Origin: Streptomyces odontomachi | Lineage (GTDB): Bacteria > Actinomycetota > Actinomycetes > Streptomycetales > Streptomycetaceae | NCBI RefSeq assembly: GCF_024435355.1 | Contig: NZ_JAMJWG010000018.1 | Location: forward strand, 62,001 to 126,000 | Direction of reading: 5' to 3' | Length of the DNA stretch: 64,000 nucleotides | Made by a program: the position numbers and the translations under genes | Part shown: positions 34,531-42,863 of the stretch, piece by piece | Position numbering within the stretch: position 1 is the stretch's first letter | How the letters are laid out: each line of letters starts with the position of its first letter | The notes under the pieces: model-generated | The model's database searches: none | Told to the model about the DNA's origin: nothing | The model's input: only the letters and a program-made list of their open reading frames with translations

Positions 34531-35626
34531 AGTGGGCGCCGGGCGCCCCCGGCCCAGGGGGCAGGGCGACCCCCCGCCGCGCATGCCGCCGCAACCGCCC
34601 CGCCCCGCCAGGGGCACCCTCACCCCCACCGGGGGCACCGTCGACCGCCCCGGAACCGGCACCGTCGTCCGCGGCGCGCCCGAGGGCGCGCCGCGCCCGG
34701 CTCATCGCGACCGACGGCCACACCCGATCCAGCGCAGCGTTCACCGCGGCGCCGACCAGGACCGCGAAGGCCGACACGCCGATCCACAGCAGGACGGCGA
34801 CGGGCGCGGCGAGCGATCCGTAGATGGTGGGGCCCTCGACGGTGTTCGTCAGGTAGATGCGCAGCAGGAAGCTGCCCAGCACCCACATGGCGAGCGCGAC
34901 CAGTGCCCCCGGTATGTCCTCCGGCCAGGGGGAACGCACCGGGACCGACACGTGGTACAGCGTGGTCAGGAAGACGACGGACAGCAGGATCACCACGGGC
35001 CAGTACAGGACCCGCACGATCGTCTCCGAGCTGGGCACCAGCTGCACCACCGCGTCGGGGCCCGCCACCATCAGCGGCAGCGCCACGGAGCCGATCAGCA
35101 GCGCGACGACGAAGAGCAGGAAGGACAGCATCCGGGTCTTCACGATGCCGCGGGTGCCGTCGAGGCCGTACATGACGGTGATGGTGTCCACGAAGACGTT
35201 CACCGCGCGGGAGCCGGACCACAGGGCGAAGACGAAGCCGAGGGAGATGACGTCCGGCCGGCCGCCCTTCACCACGTCTTCGAGCAGGGGCCGGGCGATC
35301 TCCCGGACGCCCTGGTCGGACAGCACCGTGCGGGACGCCTCCAGGATGTTGTTCTCCAGGCTCGCGATGGTGTCGGCACCGGTCCAGGCGTCGACGTAGC
35401 CGAGGAGTCCGATCATGCTCAACAGCAGCGGGGGCACCGACAGGAGGGTGAAGAAGGCGGCCTCGGCGGCCAGACCGAGGATGCGGTACTCCATGCAGGA
35501 GTGGACCGCGTCCTTCAGGAGCAGCCAGGCGGTCCTGCGTACCGACACGTTCCGGCTTCGATACGTCGCACGGATCCGGCGAAGACGGCCGGCCGGCCGT
35601 GCGGGTGTTTCTTTTGCCTGGTGCAC
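34529..35626 (-). CDS. YihY/BrkB family inner-membrane protein
   Basis: About 365 residues from GTG at 35626; GTG at 35653 or 35548 are alternatives. It has six membrane segments with the family signature LAAEAAFFTLLSVPPLLLSMIGLLGY near the N-terminus, LGFVFALWSGSRAVNVFVDTITVMYGL, FLLFVVALLIGSVALPLMV, VLYWPVVILLSVVFLTTLYH and YGSLAAPVAVLLWIGVSAFAVLVGAAVNAAL. The role of the family is uncertain. The C-terminal 50 residues are a Gly/Ala/Arg-rich cytoplasmic tail. Its 5' end lies within 20 bases of the divergent acyl-CoA dehydrogenase start, so the two promoters must overlap each other's coding or leader sequence. Confidence 0.82.
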   Translation of the reverse strand: MHQAKETPARPAGRLRRIRATYRSRNVSVRRTAWLLLKDAVHSCMEYRILGLAAEAAFFTLLSVPPLLLSMIGLLGYVDAWTGADTIASLENNILEASRTVLSDQGVREIARPLLEDVVKGGRPDVISLGFVFALWSGSRAVNVFVDTITVMYGLDGTRGIVKTRMLSFLLFVVALLIGSVALPLMVAGPDAVVQLVPSSETIVRVLYWPVVILLSVVFLTTLYHVSVPVRSPWPEDIPGALVALAMWVLGSFLLRIYLTNTVEGPTIYGSLAAPVAVLLWIGVSAFAVLVGAAVNAALDRVWPSVAMSRARRALGRAADDGAGSGAVDGAPGGGEGAPGGAGRLRRHARRGVALPPGPGAPGAH

Positions 35627-35643
35627 CTCCTTACCGTATCCGC

Positions 35644-37305
35644 ATGGCAGCACCTACCCACACAGTGACCAACCAGGCTCCGCCGCTGGTCGGATACGAC
35701 GTCTTCTCCTCCGACCGGGCCCTGGCGCAGGCCGTGGCGCGGCATCTGGAGCCCCCGCTCGCCGAGCAGGCGCACGAAGAGCTGTCCCAGCTCGGTCTGG
35801 TGGCCGGCTCGGCACAGGCACAGGAGTGGGGGCGGCTGGCGAACGAGAACCCGCCGACGCTGCGCACCCACGACCGCTACGGCAACCGCATCGACGAGGT
35901 CGAGTTCCACCCCTCCTGGCACCGGCTGCTCGGCAAGGGTGTCTCGGCCGGTCTGACCGCCGCCTGGTCGCGGCCCGGCGGGCATGTCCGAAGGTCGGCC
36001 GCGTTCCTGGTGTGGTCGCAGGTCGAGGCGGGGCACGGCTGCCCGCTGTCGATGACGCACGCCGCGGTGCCCGCGCTGCGGGCCGACCCGGAGTTGGCCG
36101 CGTTCTGGGAGCCGTTGCTGACCTCGCAGGTCTACGACGCCGAGTTGCGGCCGGCGGCGCAGAAGGCCGGCGTGCTCTTCGGGATGGGCATGACGGAGAA
36201 GCAGGGCGGCAGCGACGTGCGGGCCAACAGCACCCGGGCGACCCGGCTGTCCGCCGAGGGCGAGTACGCGCTGACGGGGCACAAGTGGTTCTGCTCGGCG
36301 CCGATGTCGGACGGTTTCCTGGTACTGGGCCAGGCGGACTCTTCCGCCGGGGCGGGCGGTCTGACGTGCTTCCTGGTGCCGCGGGTGCTGGAGGACGGCA
36401 GCCGGAACGTCTTCGCGATCCAGCGGCTCAAGGACAAGCTGGGCAACCGTTCGAACGCCTCGTCCGAGGTTGAGTTCGACGGCACGTGGGCGCGCCGGGT
36501 CGGCGCGGAGGGGCGCGGGGTGCGCACCATCATCGAGATGGTCGCGGCCACCCGTCTCGACTGCGTGCTCGGCTCAGCGGCGCTGATGCGGCAGGCGCTG
36601 GTGCAGGCCGTGCACCACTGCACGTACCGGGAGGCGTTCGGCGGCCGGCTGATCGACAAGCCGTTGATGGTCAACGTGCTGGCGGACCTGGCCCTGGAGT
36701 CGGAGGCGGCGACGACGCTGGCGCTGCGGCTGGCCGCCTCGTACGACGCCGCGGCCGCCGGCGACGAGCGGGAGCGTGCCCTGCTGCGGCTTGCGGTGCC
36801 GGCCGCCAAGTACTGGGTGACCAAGCGCTGCACGCCGCACGTGGCGGAGGCGCTGGAGTGCCTGGGCGGCAACGGCTACGTGGAGGAGTCGGGCCTGCCG
36901 CGGCTGCTGCGCGAGTCGCCGCTGAACTCCATCTGGGAGGGCTCGGGCAATGTGCAGGCGCTGGACGTGCTGCGCGCGCTCGGGCGCGAGCCGGCGGCGT
37001 TGAACGCCTTCCTCGAGGAGGTCGGCCGGGCCCGCGGCGCCGATCACCGTCTGGACGGCGCGGTCAAGGACCTGCTGACGGAGCTGGGTGACCTGGAGGG
37101 CATCGAGGCGCGGGCGCGCCGGCTGGTGGAGCGGATGGCCCTGGTGCTCCAGGGGGCGCTGCTGGTGCAGTACGCGCCGGCGGAGGTGGCGGACGCGTTC
37201 TGCGCCTCACGGCTGGGCCGGGACCACGGGGCGGCCTTCGGCACGCTGCCGGCCACCCTCGATCTCGCCTCGGTGGTCCGGCGGGCGAGCCCCGCGGCCT
37301 CCTGA
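35644..37305 (+). CDS. aidB: AidB-like acyl-CoA dehydrogenase family protein
   Basis: 553 residues, the size of AidB (about 540) and much longer than ordinary acyl-CoA dehydrogenases (about 380). The N-terminal extension (PPLVGYDVFSSDRALAQAVARH) is characteristic of AidB, followed by the dehydrogenase fold: GMGMTEKQGGSDVRANSTRA, YALTGHKWFCSAPMSDGFLV and the flavin-site helix ALECLGGNGYVEESGLPRLLRESPLNSIWEGSGNVQALDVL. In E. coli AidB is part of the adaptive response to DNA alkylation and binds FAD and DNA; whether actinobacterial relatives share this is unproven. No ada, alkA or alkB gene is near. A strong terminator follows. Confidence 0.83.
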   Translation: MAAPTHTVTNQAPPLVGYDVFSSDRALAQAVARHLEPPLAEQAHEELSQLGLVAGSAQAQEWGRLANENPPTLRTHDRYGNRIDEVEFHPSWHRLLGKGVSAGLTAAWSRPGGHVRRSAAFLVWSQVEAGHGCPLSMTHAAVPALRADPELAAFWEPLLTSQVYDAELRPAAQKAGVLFGMGMTEKQGGSDVRANSTRATRLSAEGEYALTGHKWFCSAPMSDGFLVLGQADSSAGAGGLTCFLVPRVLEDGSRNVFAIQRLKDKLGNRSNASSEVEFDGTWARRVGAEGRGVRTIIEMVAATRLDCVLGSAALMRQALVQAVHHCTYREAFGGRLIDKPLMVNVLADLALESEAATTLALRLAASYDAAAAGDERERALLRLAVPAAKYWVTKRCTPHVAEALECLGGNGYVEESGLPRLLRESPLNSIWEGSGNVQALDVLRALGREPAALNAFLEEVGRARGADHRLDGAVKDLLTELGDLEGIEARARRLVERMALVLQGALLVQYAPAEVADAFCASRLGRDHGAAFGTLPATLDLASVVRRASPAAS

Positions 37306-37360
37306 GGGGCCGAGGCCCTGCGGCTGCGCGGGCGGCATCGGCCGTACCGGGCCTCATCAC

Positions 37361-37394
37361 GGGGGTGGTGCTGCGCCGACACGGCACCACCCCC
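37361..37394 (+). terminator. Hairpin terminator after the aidB-like gene
   Basis: GGGGGTGGTGC (37361-37371) and GCACCACCCCC (37384-37394) form a perfect 11-bp stem with a 12-base loop, 56 bases past the stop. Confidence 0.75.
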
Positions 37395-37542
37395 ACGATC
37401 AGGCCCCTTCGGGAACTGATGGCCGCACGGGGCGACGTGACGTCAGCTTGTTTCAGCGCATGGTTGTTCGCCAGAGTTGCAGAGGGTTGCAAACACATGA
37501 CAACTCGTGCGCGCGGCGCACGCCCTCTCTCAGCAGAGGAAC

Positions 37543-38928
37543 ATGGTGGAGCGAGCGCGCAGCGCTCTCGGTACGGAAAGTGGAAAGGGCGTGCGAGCCG
37601 TGCAAAGCGCCGCACCGTTCGGGGCGGAACCGCCGGAGCAGGCAGCGCAGATCGACCCGGCCAGGGTCGCAGGTGCGGACGTCGACCAAGCCGCCCGGCT
37701 CCTCCAGGAGGTGCGGGCCGCCACGCTCTCCGGGCACCGCTCCCGGCTCGCGCCGCGCCCGGTGATCGGCGAGTCCTGGCACCGCACGATCCGCTGGGGT
37801 GTGGACCCCGACCGTGGCCCGCAGCCGGATCTGCTGAGCCTTTCGGACATCGAGTGCCGCCGGCGCTGCTCCCCCCTGACCGAGGTGCTGCCGGTGCTGC
37901 GCGAGGGACTGCTGTCGGTGGCCGACGCGGCCCGGCACATCATGGTCGTCTCCGACGCGGAGGGCCGGGTGCTGTGGCGCGAGGGCAGCGCCACGGTGCT
38001 GAAGAAGGCCGACGGCATGGGGTTGGAGGTCGGTGCCGACTGGCGTGAGGCCGTGGTCGGCACGAACGGCATCGGCACCCCGCTGGTGGTGCGGCGCCCG
38101 GTGCAGGTCTTCTCGGCCGAGCACTATCTGCGCAGCCTGCACCCGTTGAGCTGCGCCGGCGCCCCGATCACCGACCCGCGGGACGGCCGGCTGCTGGGCG
38201 TGGTGGACATCAGCGGTCCGCTGGACAGCCTCCATCCGGCGATGCTGGCGCTGGTCGGCTCGGTGGCGAAGCTCGCCGAGGCACGGCTGCGGGAGCAGCA
38301 CAGCACCGCGTTGGATCGGCTGCGCGCGGTGTCGGCGCCGCTGCTCGCGCGGGTCGGCGGCCGGGCGCTCGCGGTCGACACCCAGGGCTGGACGGCCGGG
38401 GTGACGGGCATGGCGCCGGTGGACCGGCTGCCGCTGCCGAAGTCGTTCGGCGCGGGGCGGCACTGGCTGCCGGCGCTGGGTGGCTGTGTCGCCGAGCCGT
38501 TGCCGGGCGGCTGGCTGCTCAGGGTGGAGTCGGAGCCGGAGCCCGAGCCGCTCGGTGCGGGCCGGGTGGTGCTGGACCTGCGCAGCACGCGGTGCTGGTC
38601 GCTGACCGTCTCCGGCAGCGTCGGTGAGTGGACGCACCGGTTGAGCCCGCGCCATGCCGAGTTGCTGTACCTGCTGGCGGCGCACCGGTCCGGGCGTACC
38701 GCGGCCGAGCTGGCCGTGGACGTGTTCGGGGACCCCGCGCGCACCGTCACGGTCCGCGCCGAGATGTCCCGGATACGCCGCTATCTCAGCAGCCTGCTCG
38801 AGCACCGTCCCTACCGGTTCAGGGAGGAAACGGACGTACGACTGCTGCTGCCGGACCGCCCGAGCGACCTGCTGCCCCACTCGACGGCACCGACCATCCG
38901 GCGAGGCCGGAACGGAGATCACAGGTAA
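37543..38928 (+). CDS. GAF-domain transcriptional regulator (AcoR-like sensor, no AAA+ domain)
   Basis: 461 residues from ATG at 37543 (CAGAGGA upstream); GTG at 37591 is an alternative. The N-terminal half resembles the sensor part of acetoin-type activators: VIGESWHRTIRWGVDPDRGP, MVVSDAEGRVLWREGS, VVGTNGIGTPLVVRRPVQVFSAEHYL and CAGAPITDPRDGRLLGVVDISGP. The sigma-54 ATPase domain of AcoR is absent. The C-terminus instead shows a helical segment (RHAELLYLLAAHRSGRTAAELAVDVFGDPARTVTVRAEMSRIRRYL) that looks like a winged-helix DNA-binding domain. It probably senses a small molecule and regulates transcription directly; the neighbouring genes do not identify the target. Confidence 0.8.
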   Translation: MVERARSALGTESGKGVRAVQSAAPFGAEPPEQAAQIDPARVAGADVDQAARLLQEVRAATLSGHRSRLAPRPVIGESWHRTIRWGVDPDRGPQPDLLSLSDIECRRRCSPLTEVLPVLREGLLSVADAARHIMVVSDAEGRVLWREGSATVLKKADGMGLEVGADWREAVVGTNGIGTPLVVRRPVQVFSAEHYLRSLHPLSCAGAPITDPRDGRLLGVVDISGPLDSLHPAMLALVGSVAKLAEARLREQHSTALDRLRAVSAPLLARVGGRALAVDTQGWTAGVTGMAPVDRLPLPKSFGAGRHWLPALGGCVAEPLPGGWLLRVESEPEPEPLGAGRVVLDLRSTRCWSLTVSGSVGEWTHRLSPRHAELLYLLAAHRSGRTAAELAVDVFGDPARTVTVRAEMSRIRRYLSSLLEHRPYRFREETDVRLLLPDRPSDLLPHSTAPTIRRGRNGDHR

Positions 38929-39152
38929 AGGGACACAACGAACTCCGTGAGATGCTTCCCAGCAAGACGAGCACGCCGCGACACACGGGCGACATGAGGC
39001 CTGCTTCGGCGGCATGAGACCCATCTCATACGCCGGCGGGCACGGTCCCGGGCGGCCGGACGGCCATGCGCGAGCACCGACCGTACGCCGCACCGGGCTC
39101 CGGCGGCCGGACACCGGACCTCCGATCGTCGTATTACGATTCGAGATGAGAA

Positions 39153-39169
39153 TGTCCGAATCACGGACA
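39153..39169. promoter_or_regulatory. Inverted repeat TGTCCG-N5-CGGACA before the sulfur leader
   Basis: Perfect 6-bp arms with a 5-base spacer, 41 bases before the leader-peptide ATG and next to AT-rich promoter-like DNA (TATTACGATTCGAGATGAGAAT). It is a candidate operator for sulfur-responsive control of the cysteine operon. Confidence 0.45.
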
Positions 39170-39209
39170 CTGGTGGACTGGCCCGAGATCTCCATGCCAC
39201 GCTTCCTTC

Positions 39210-39293
39210 ATGTCTGGAGCTGGGGTTGTCTTGGTGAGTCGACGGCACGTCGACCTCAGGCGCGTTTCCAGCGCCATCTGTCCGGCGGGCTGA
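39210..39293 (+). CDS. Sulfur-operon leader peptide (Cys attenuation type)
   Basis: A 27-residue ORF whose C-terminal half (VSRRHVDLRRVSSAIC, then PAG) is the conserved signature of actinomycete leader peptides found before sulfur-assimilation genes, with a Cys codon near the stop. Such peptides are thought to make ribosomes stall when Cys-tRNA is scarce and so relieve attenuation. The true start may be GTG at 39234 or TTG at 39231 rather than ATG at 39210, since none has a strong ribosome binding site. Downstream, alternative hairpins at 39392-39430 fit the model. The sulfite reductase gene starts 198 bases after its stop. Confidence 0.75.
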   Translation: MSGAGVVLVSRRHVDLRRVSSAICPAG

Positions 39294-39391
39294 CAGTCAC
39301 AGCACCGCCGCTTTCTGCTGCTTGCACCGCTCCGCCCGGCCCCTGAGTGGGCCTGCTCCATCCCCATTCACACCTCTGCGCAGCGCCGCGC

Positions 39392-39430
39392 CCTCCCCAA
39401 GGGCTCTCCCAGTGGGGAGGCACCCCTCCC
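39392..39430 (+). promoter_or_regulatory. Competing hairpins (putative attenuator) before sulfite reductase
   Basis: CCTCCCC (39392-39398) can pair with GGGGAGG (39414-39420), whose loop holds a GGG/CCC stem, but the GGGGAGG strand can instead pair with CCTCCC at 39425-39430. The two structures are mutually exclusive, as in transcription or translation attenuators. They lie between the leader peptide and the sulfite reductase start at 39491. Confidence 0.5.
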
Positions 39431-39490
39431 GCACCGTGCCCATATGCGCAGGTCAGAGCCGCCTGCCCGGCCCGAAGGACGTACATCACC

Positions 39491-41188
39491 ATGGCTGCCA
39501 CCGAGAACAAGCCTTCCGCCGCCGCGCCCCGCCGCAAGGTGAGCCGACACCGTGGTGAGGGCCAGTGGGCCATGGGCCACTTCACCCCGCTGAACGGCAA
39601 CGAACAGACCAAGAAGGACGACGACGCTCTCAATGTGCGGACACGCATTGAGACGATCTACGCCAAGGCGGGCTTCGACTCCATCGACGGCGCCGACCTG
39701 CGCGGCCGGATGCGCTGGTACGGCCTGTACACCCAACGCCGGCCCGGCATCGAGGGCGGCAAGACCGCGATCCTGGAGCCCGAGGAGCTGGACGACCGCT
39801 ACTTCATGATGCGCGTACGCATCGACGGCGGTCAGCTCACCACCGAGCAGCTGCGCACCATCGGCGAGATCTCCGCCGAGTTCGCCCGCGGCACCGCCGA
39901 CATCACCGACCGGCAGAACATCCAGCTGCACTGGGTGCAGATCGAGAACGTGCCGGAGATCTGGCGGCGCCTGGAGTCCGTCGGCCTGTCCACCACCGAG
40001 GCGTGCGGCGACAGCCCCCGGGTCATCCTCGGCTCGCCCGTCGCGGGCATCGCCGAGGACGAGATCGTCGACGGCACCCCGGCCGTCGAGGAGATGAACC
40101 GCCGGATCATCGGCAACCCCGCCTTCTCGAACCTGCCCCGCAAGTTCAAGACCGCGGTCTCCGGCTCCCCGCTGCTGGACGTCGCCCACGAGATCAACGA
40201 CGTCGCCTTCGTCGGCGTCGAGCACCCCGAGCACGGCCCCGGCTTCGACGTCTGGGTCGGCGGCGGTCTCTCCACCAACCCCAAGTTCGGCCAGCGTCTC
40301 GGCGCCTGGGTCCCCGTGGAGGAGGTCGCCGACGTCCACGAGGCCGTCGTGTCGGTCTTCCGTGACTACGGCTACCGTCGCCTGCGCAACCGGGCCCGGT
40401 TGAAGTTCCTGGTCTCCGACTGGGGCGCCGAGAAGTTCCGGAAGGTCCTGGAGGACGAGTACCTCAAGCGGCCGATGATCGACGGCCCGGCGCCGGAGCA
40501 GCCCAAGGCGGGCTGGCGCGACCACGTGGGCGTGCACCGGCAGAAGGACGGCCGCTACTACGTCGGCTTCGCACCGCGCGTCGGCCGGGTCGACGGCACC
40601 CTGCTGACGAAGATCGCCGAGCTGGCCCGGGAACACGGCTCCGGCCGGGTGCGCACCACCGTCGAGCAGAAGATGCTGGTGCTCGACATCACCGAGGACC
40701 GGGTCGACTCGCTCGTCGAGGGCCTCGAGGCGCTCGACCTGACCGTCACCCCCTCGTCGTTCCGGCGCGGCACCATGGCCTGCACCGGCATCGAGTTCTG
40801 CAAGCTCGCGATCGTCGAGACCAAGGCGCGCGGCGCGCAGCTCATCGACGAACTCGAACAGCGGCTGCCGGACTTCGACGAGCCGCTGAGCATCAACCTG
40901 AACGGCTGCCCGAACGCCTGCGCCCGCATCCAGACCGCCGACATCGGCCTGAAGGGCCAGTTGATGCTCGACGAGGACGGCAACCAGGTGGAGGGCTACC
41001 AGGTGCACCTCGGCGGTGCCCTCGGCCTGGACGCGTCCTTCGGCCGCAAGGTGCGCGGCCTGAAGGTCACCGCCACCGAACTGGCCGACTACATCGAGCG
41101 GGTACTGCGCCGCTTCCAGGCCGAGCGCGAGACGGGCGAGCGGTTCGCCACCTGGGTGGCACGCGCCAGCGAGGAGGCACTGTCGTGA
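39491..41188 (+). CDS. sirA: Ferredoxin-dependent sulfite reductase (nitrite/sulfite reductase family)
   Basis: 565 residues, a duplicated siroheme/[4Fe-4S] reductase. The first half has TADITDRQNIQLHWVQIENVP and CGDSPRVILGSPVAGI; the cluster and siroheme ligands are in TMACTGIEFCKLA and NLNGCPNACARIQ (C-x5-C and C-x3-C). It reduces sulfite to sulfide with six electrons from ferredoxin. The operon context (APS reductase, ATP sulfurylase, siroheme chelatase) favours sulfite over nitrite as substrate. GAAGGA lies before the ATG. The stop overlaps the next small ORF in GTGA. Confidence 0.93.
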   Translation: MAATENKPSAAAPRRKVSRHRGEGQWAMGHFTPLNGNEQTKKDDDALNVRTRIETIYAKAGFDSIDGADLRGRMRWYGLYTQRRPGIEGGKTAILEPEELDDRYFMMRVRIDGGQLTTEQLRTIGEISAEFARGTADITDRQNIQLHWVQIENVPEIWRRLESVGLSTTEACGDSPRVILGSPVAGIAEDEIVDGTPAVEEMNRRIIGNPAFSNLPRKFKTAVSGSPLLDVAHEINDVAFVGVEHPEHGPGFDVWVGGGLSTNPKFGQRLGAWVPVEEVADVHEAVVSVFRDYGYRRLRNRARLKFLVSDWGAEKFRKVLEDEYLKRPMIDGPAPEQPKAGWRDHVGVHRQKDGRYYVGFAPRVGRVDGTLLTKIAELAREHGSGRVRTTVEQKMLVLDITEDRVDSLVEGLEALDLTVTPSSFRRGTMACTGIEFCKLAIVETKARGAQLIDELEQRLPDFDEPLSINLNGCPNACARIQTADIGLKGQLMLDEDGNQVEGYQVHLGGALGLDASFGRKVRGLKVTATELADYIERVLRRFQAERETGERFATWVARASEEALS

Positions 41189-41283
41189 CCTCGGCGAGCG
41201 AGCCCCGGCTGCGCACCCCGGTCAACCCGGACTTCAGCGCCACGCAGGCGGACCCCGCTTCAATGAGGGGCGGCCCGGCATGA
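41185..41283 (+). CDS. Small ORF coupling sulfite reductase to the zinc-ribbon gene
   Basis: 32 residues starting at GTG 41185 (VTSASEPRLRTPVNPDFSAT, then QADPASMRGGPA). It overlaps the sulfite reductase stop (GTGA) and its own stop overlaps the ATG of the zinc-ribbon gene (ATGA), so it fills the apparent gap exactly. It has no recognisable domain. It may be a genuine small protein or simply a translated relay that carries ribosomes to the next gene. Confidence 0.5.
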   Translation: MTSASEPRLRTPVNPDFSATQADPASMRGGPA

Positions 41284-41471
41284 CCGAGCGTGCCGCGCCG
41301 TTCTACTGCCCCTACTGCGGAGACGAGGATCTGCGTCCCAGTGATCAGGAACACGGCGGCGCCTGGGAATGCGGCAGCTGCAACCGCGCCTTCCAACTGA
41401 AGTTCCTCGGGCTGTTGGCCCGAGGTCTTCAGCGCGACAACCGCGGCAGAAGCGGAGGGAACGGATCATGA
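41280..41471 (+). CDS. Small zinc-ribbon protein of the cysteine operon
   Basis: 63 residues with two CxxC pairs, CPYCGDEDLRP and WECGSCNRAFQLKFLGLL, forming a rubredoxin-like zinc ribbon, followed by a basic Gly-rich tail. Small proteins of this kind sit between sulfite reductase and cysH in other streptomycete cysteine operons as I recall; function unknown, possibly an electron carrier or a regulatory partner. Both ends overlap neighbouring genes (ATGA). Confidence 0.82.
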   Translation: MTERAAPFYCPYCGDEDLRPSDQEHGGAWECGSCNRAFQLKFLGLLARGLQRDNRGRSGGNGS

Positions 41472-42181
41472 GCACGGTCTCCACCCAGGAGCGGAGCGCG
41501 GCGGATCTCAAGGAGCTGGCCGAACAGGCCGGACGGGACCTCGAAGAGGCCTCAGCCGCCGAGATCCTCTCCTGGGCCGCAGAAACGTTCGGCAAGCGCC
41601 TGTGCGTGACGTCCTCGATGGAGGACGCGGTGGTCGCCCACCTCGCCTCGCGCGCGCTGCCCGGCGTGGACGTCCTCTTCCTCGACACCGGCTACCACTT
41701 CCCCGAGACGATCGGAACCCGCGACGCGGTGGACGTCGTCCTTGATGTCAACGTCGTCACGCTCACCCCGCGCCAGACCGTGGCACAGCAGGACGCCGAG
41801 TACGGCCCCCGGCTGTACGAACGCAACCCCGACCTGTGCTGCCGGCTGCGCAAGGTGGAGCCGCTCGTCGAAGGCCTGAAGGGCTATGACGCCTGGGTGA
41901 CCGGACTGCGCCGCGACGAGTCCCCGACCCGCGCGGGCACACCGGTCGTGGGCTGGGACGACGCCCGCCAGAAGGTCAAGATCTCCCCGATCGCCCGCTG
42001 GACGCAGAGCGACGTGGATGCCTACATCGAGGAGCACGGTATGCTCACCAACCCGCTGCTGATGGACGGTTACGGTTCCATCGGTTGCGCCCCGTGCACA
42101 CGGCGACTCCTCGAGGGGGAAGACGCCAGGGCCGGCCGTTGGGGAGGCCGCGCCAAGACCGAATGCGGGTTGCACGGATGA
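41468..42181 (+). CDS. cysH: Assimilatory adenylyl-sulfate (APS) reductase, [4Fe-4S] type
   Basis: 237 residues. It has the PAPS/APS reductase fold (SSMEDAVVAHLAS, LDTGYHFPET, GLRRDESPTRAGTP) plus the iron-sulfur cysteines LCCRLRKVEP and GCAPCTRR, which mark the APS-specific, cluster-containing class rather than E. coli-type PAPS reductase. The C-terminal ECGLHG holds the catalytic Cys. It reduces APS to sulfite and AMP with thioredoxin. It is coupled by ATGA to both neighbours. Confidence 0.93.
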   Translation: MSTVSTQERSAADLKELAEQAGRDLEEASAAEILSWAAETFGKRLCVTSSMEDAVVAHLASRALPGVDVLFLDTGYHFPETIGTRDAVDVVLDVNVVTLTPRQTVAQQDAEYGPRLYERNPDLCCRLRKVEPLVEGLKGYDAWVTGLRRDESPTRAGTPVVGWDDARQKVKISPIARWTQSDVDAYIEEHGMLTNPLLMDGYGSIGCAPCTRRLLEGEDARAGRWGGRAKTECGLHG

Positions 42182-42747
42182 GCCAGACCATTTCTGATCG
42201 CAGGGGGAAGCACGTGACGGGAGCCACCGTTTGGCTCACTGGCCTGCCGAGCGCGGGCAAGACCACCATCGCCCACGAGTTCGCCGGGCGACTGCGCGAA
42301 GCGGGCCACCGCGTGGAGGTGCTGGACGGCGACGAGATCCGCGAGTTCCTCTCCGCGGGCCTCGGCTTCAGCCGCGCGGACCGCGACACCAACGTGCAAC
42401 GCATCGGCTTCGTCGCCCAGTTGCTCGCCCGGCACGGCGTCCTGACGCTGGTGCCGGTGATCGCACCGTACGCGGACAGCCGCGCCGCCGTGCGCAAGCG
42501 GCACGCGGACGAGGACACACCGTACGTGGAAGTGCACGTCGCCACCCCGGTGGACGTGTGCTCCGTACGTGACGTCAAGGGCCTCTACGCCAAGCAGGCG
42601 GCGGGCGAGATCTCCGGTCTGACCGGTGTCGACGACCCCTACGAGGAGCCGGAGTCGCCGGATCTGCGCATCGAGTCGCAGCACCAGTCCGTGCAGGAGT
42701 CCGCGGCCGCGCTCCATGACCTGCTCATAGGGAAGGGACTGCTGTGA
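42178..42747 (+). CDS. cysC: Adenylyl-sulfate kinase
   Basis: 189 residues from the ATG overlapping the cysH stop; GTG at 42214, with AGGGGGAAG before it, is a credible alternative that would remove 12 residues. The P-loop is GLPSAGKTT, followed by VLDGDEIREFLSAGLGFSRADRDTNVQRIG and IAPYADSRAAVR, all typical. It phosphorylates APS to PAPS. With an APS-type reductase in the same operon, PAPS is probably for sulfotransfer rather than reduction. Confidence 0.93.
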   Translation: MSQTISDRRGKHVTGATVWLTGLPSAGKTTIAHEFAGRLREAGHRVEVLDGDEIREFLSAGLGFSRADRDTNVQRIGFVAQLLARHGVLTLVPVIAPYADSRAAVRKRHADEDTPYVEVHVATPVDVCSVRDVKGLYAKQAAGEISGLTGVDDPYEEPESPDLRIESQHQSVQESAAALHDLLIGKGLL

Positions 42748-42863
42748 GCGACACATCCGTGGCCGCCCGGCCGGCCGCGACCGACGCCGCACCATCACGC
42801 GTGGGCCAGAGAACAGGCGCTGTCACGCAGCGCCCCGGACGAAGCGAGAGGGGTGCCAAGTGA
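42744..42863 (+). CDS. Small ORF coupling cysC to cysD
   Basis: 39 residues starting at GTG 42744 (VSDTSVAARPAATDAAPSRV, then a basic tail GQRTGAVTQRPGRSERGAK). It overlaps the cysC stop (GTGA) and its stop overlaps the cysD GTG (GTGA). It is Ala/Arg-rich with no recognised domain. Exact overlap at both ends repeats the pattern of the small ORF at 41185-41283. The AGAGGGG inside its end serves as the cysD ribosome binding site. Confidence 0.45.
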   Translation: MSDTSVAARPAATDAAPSRVGQRTGAVTQRPGRSERGAK

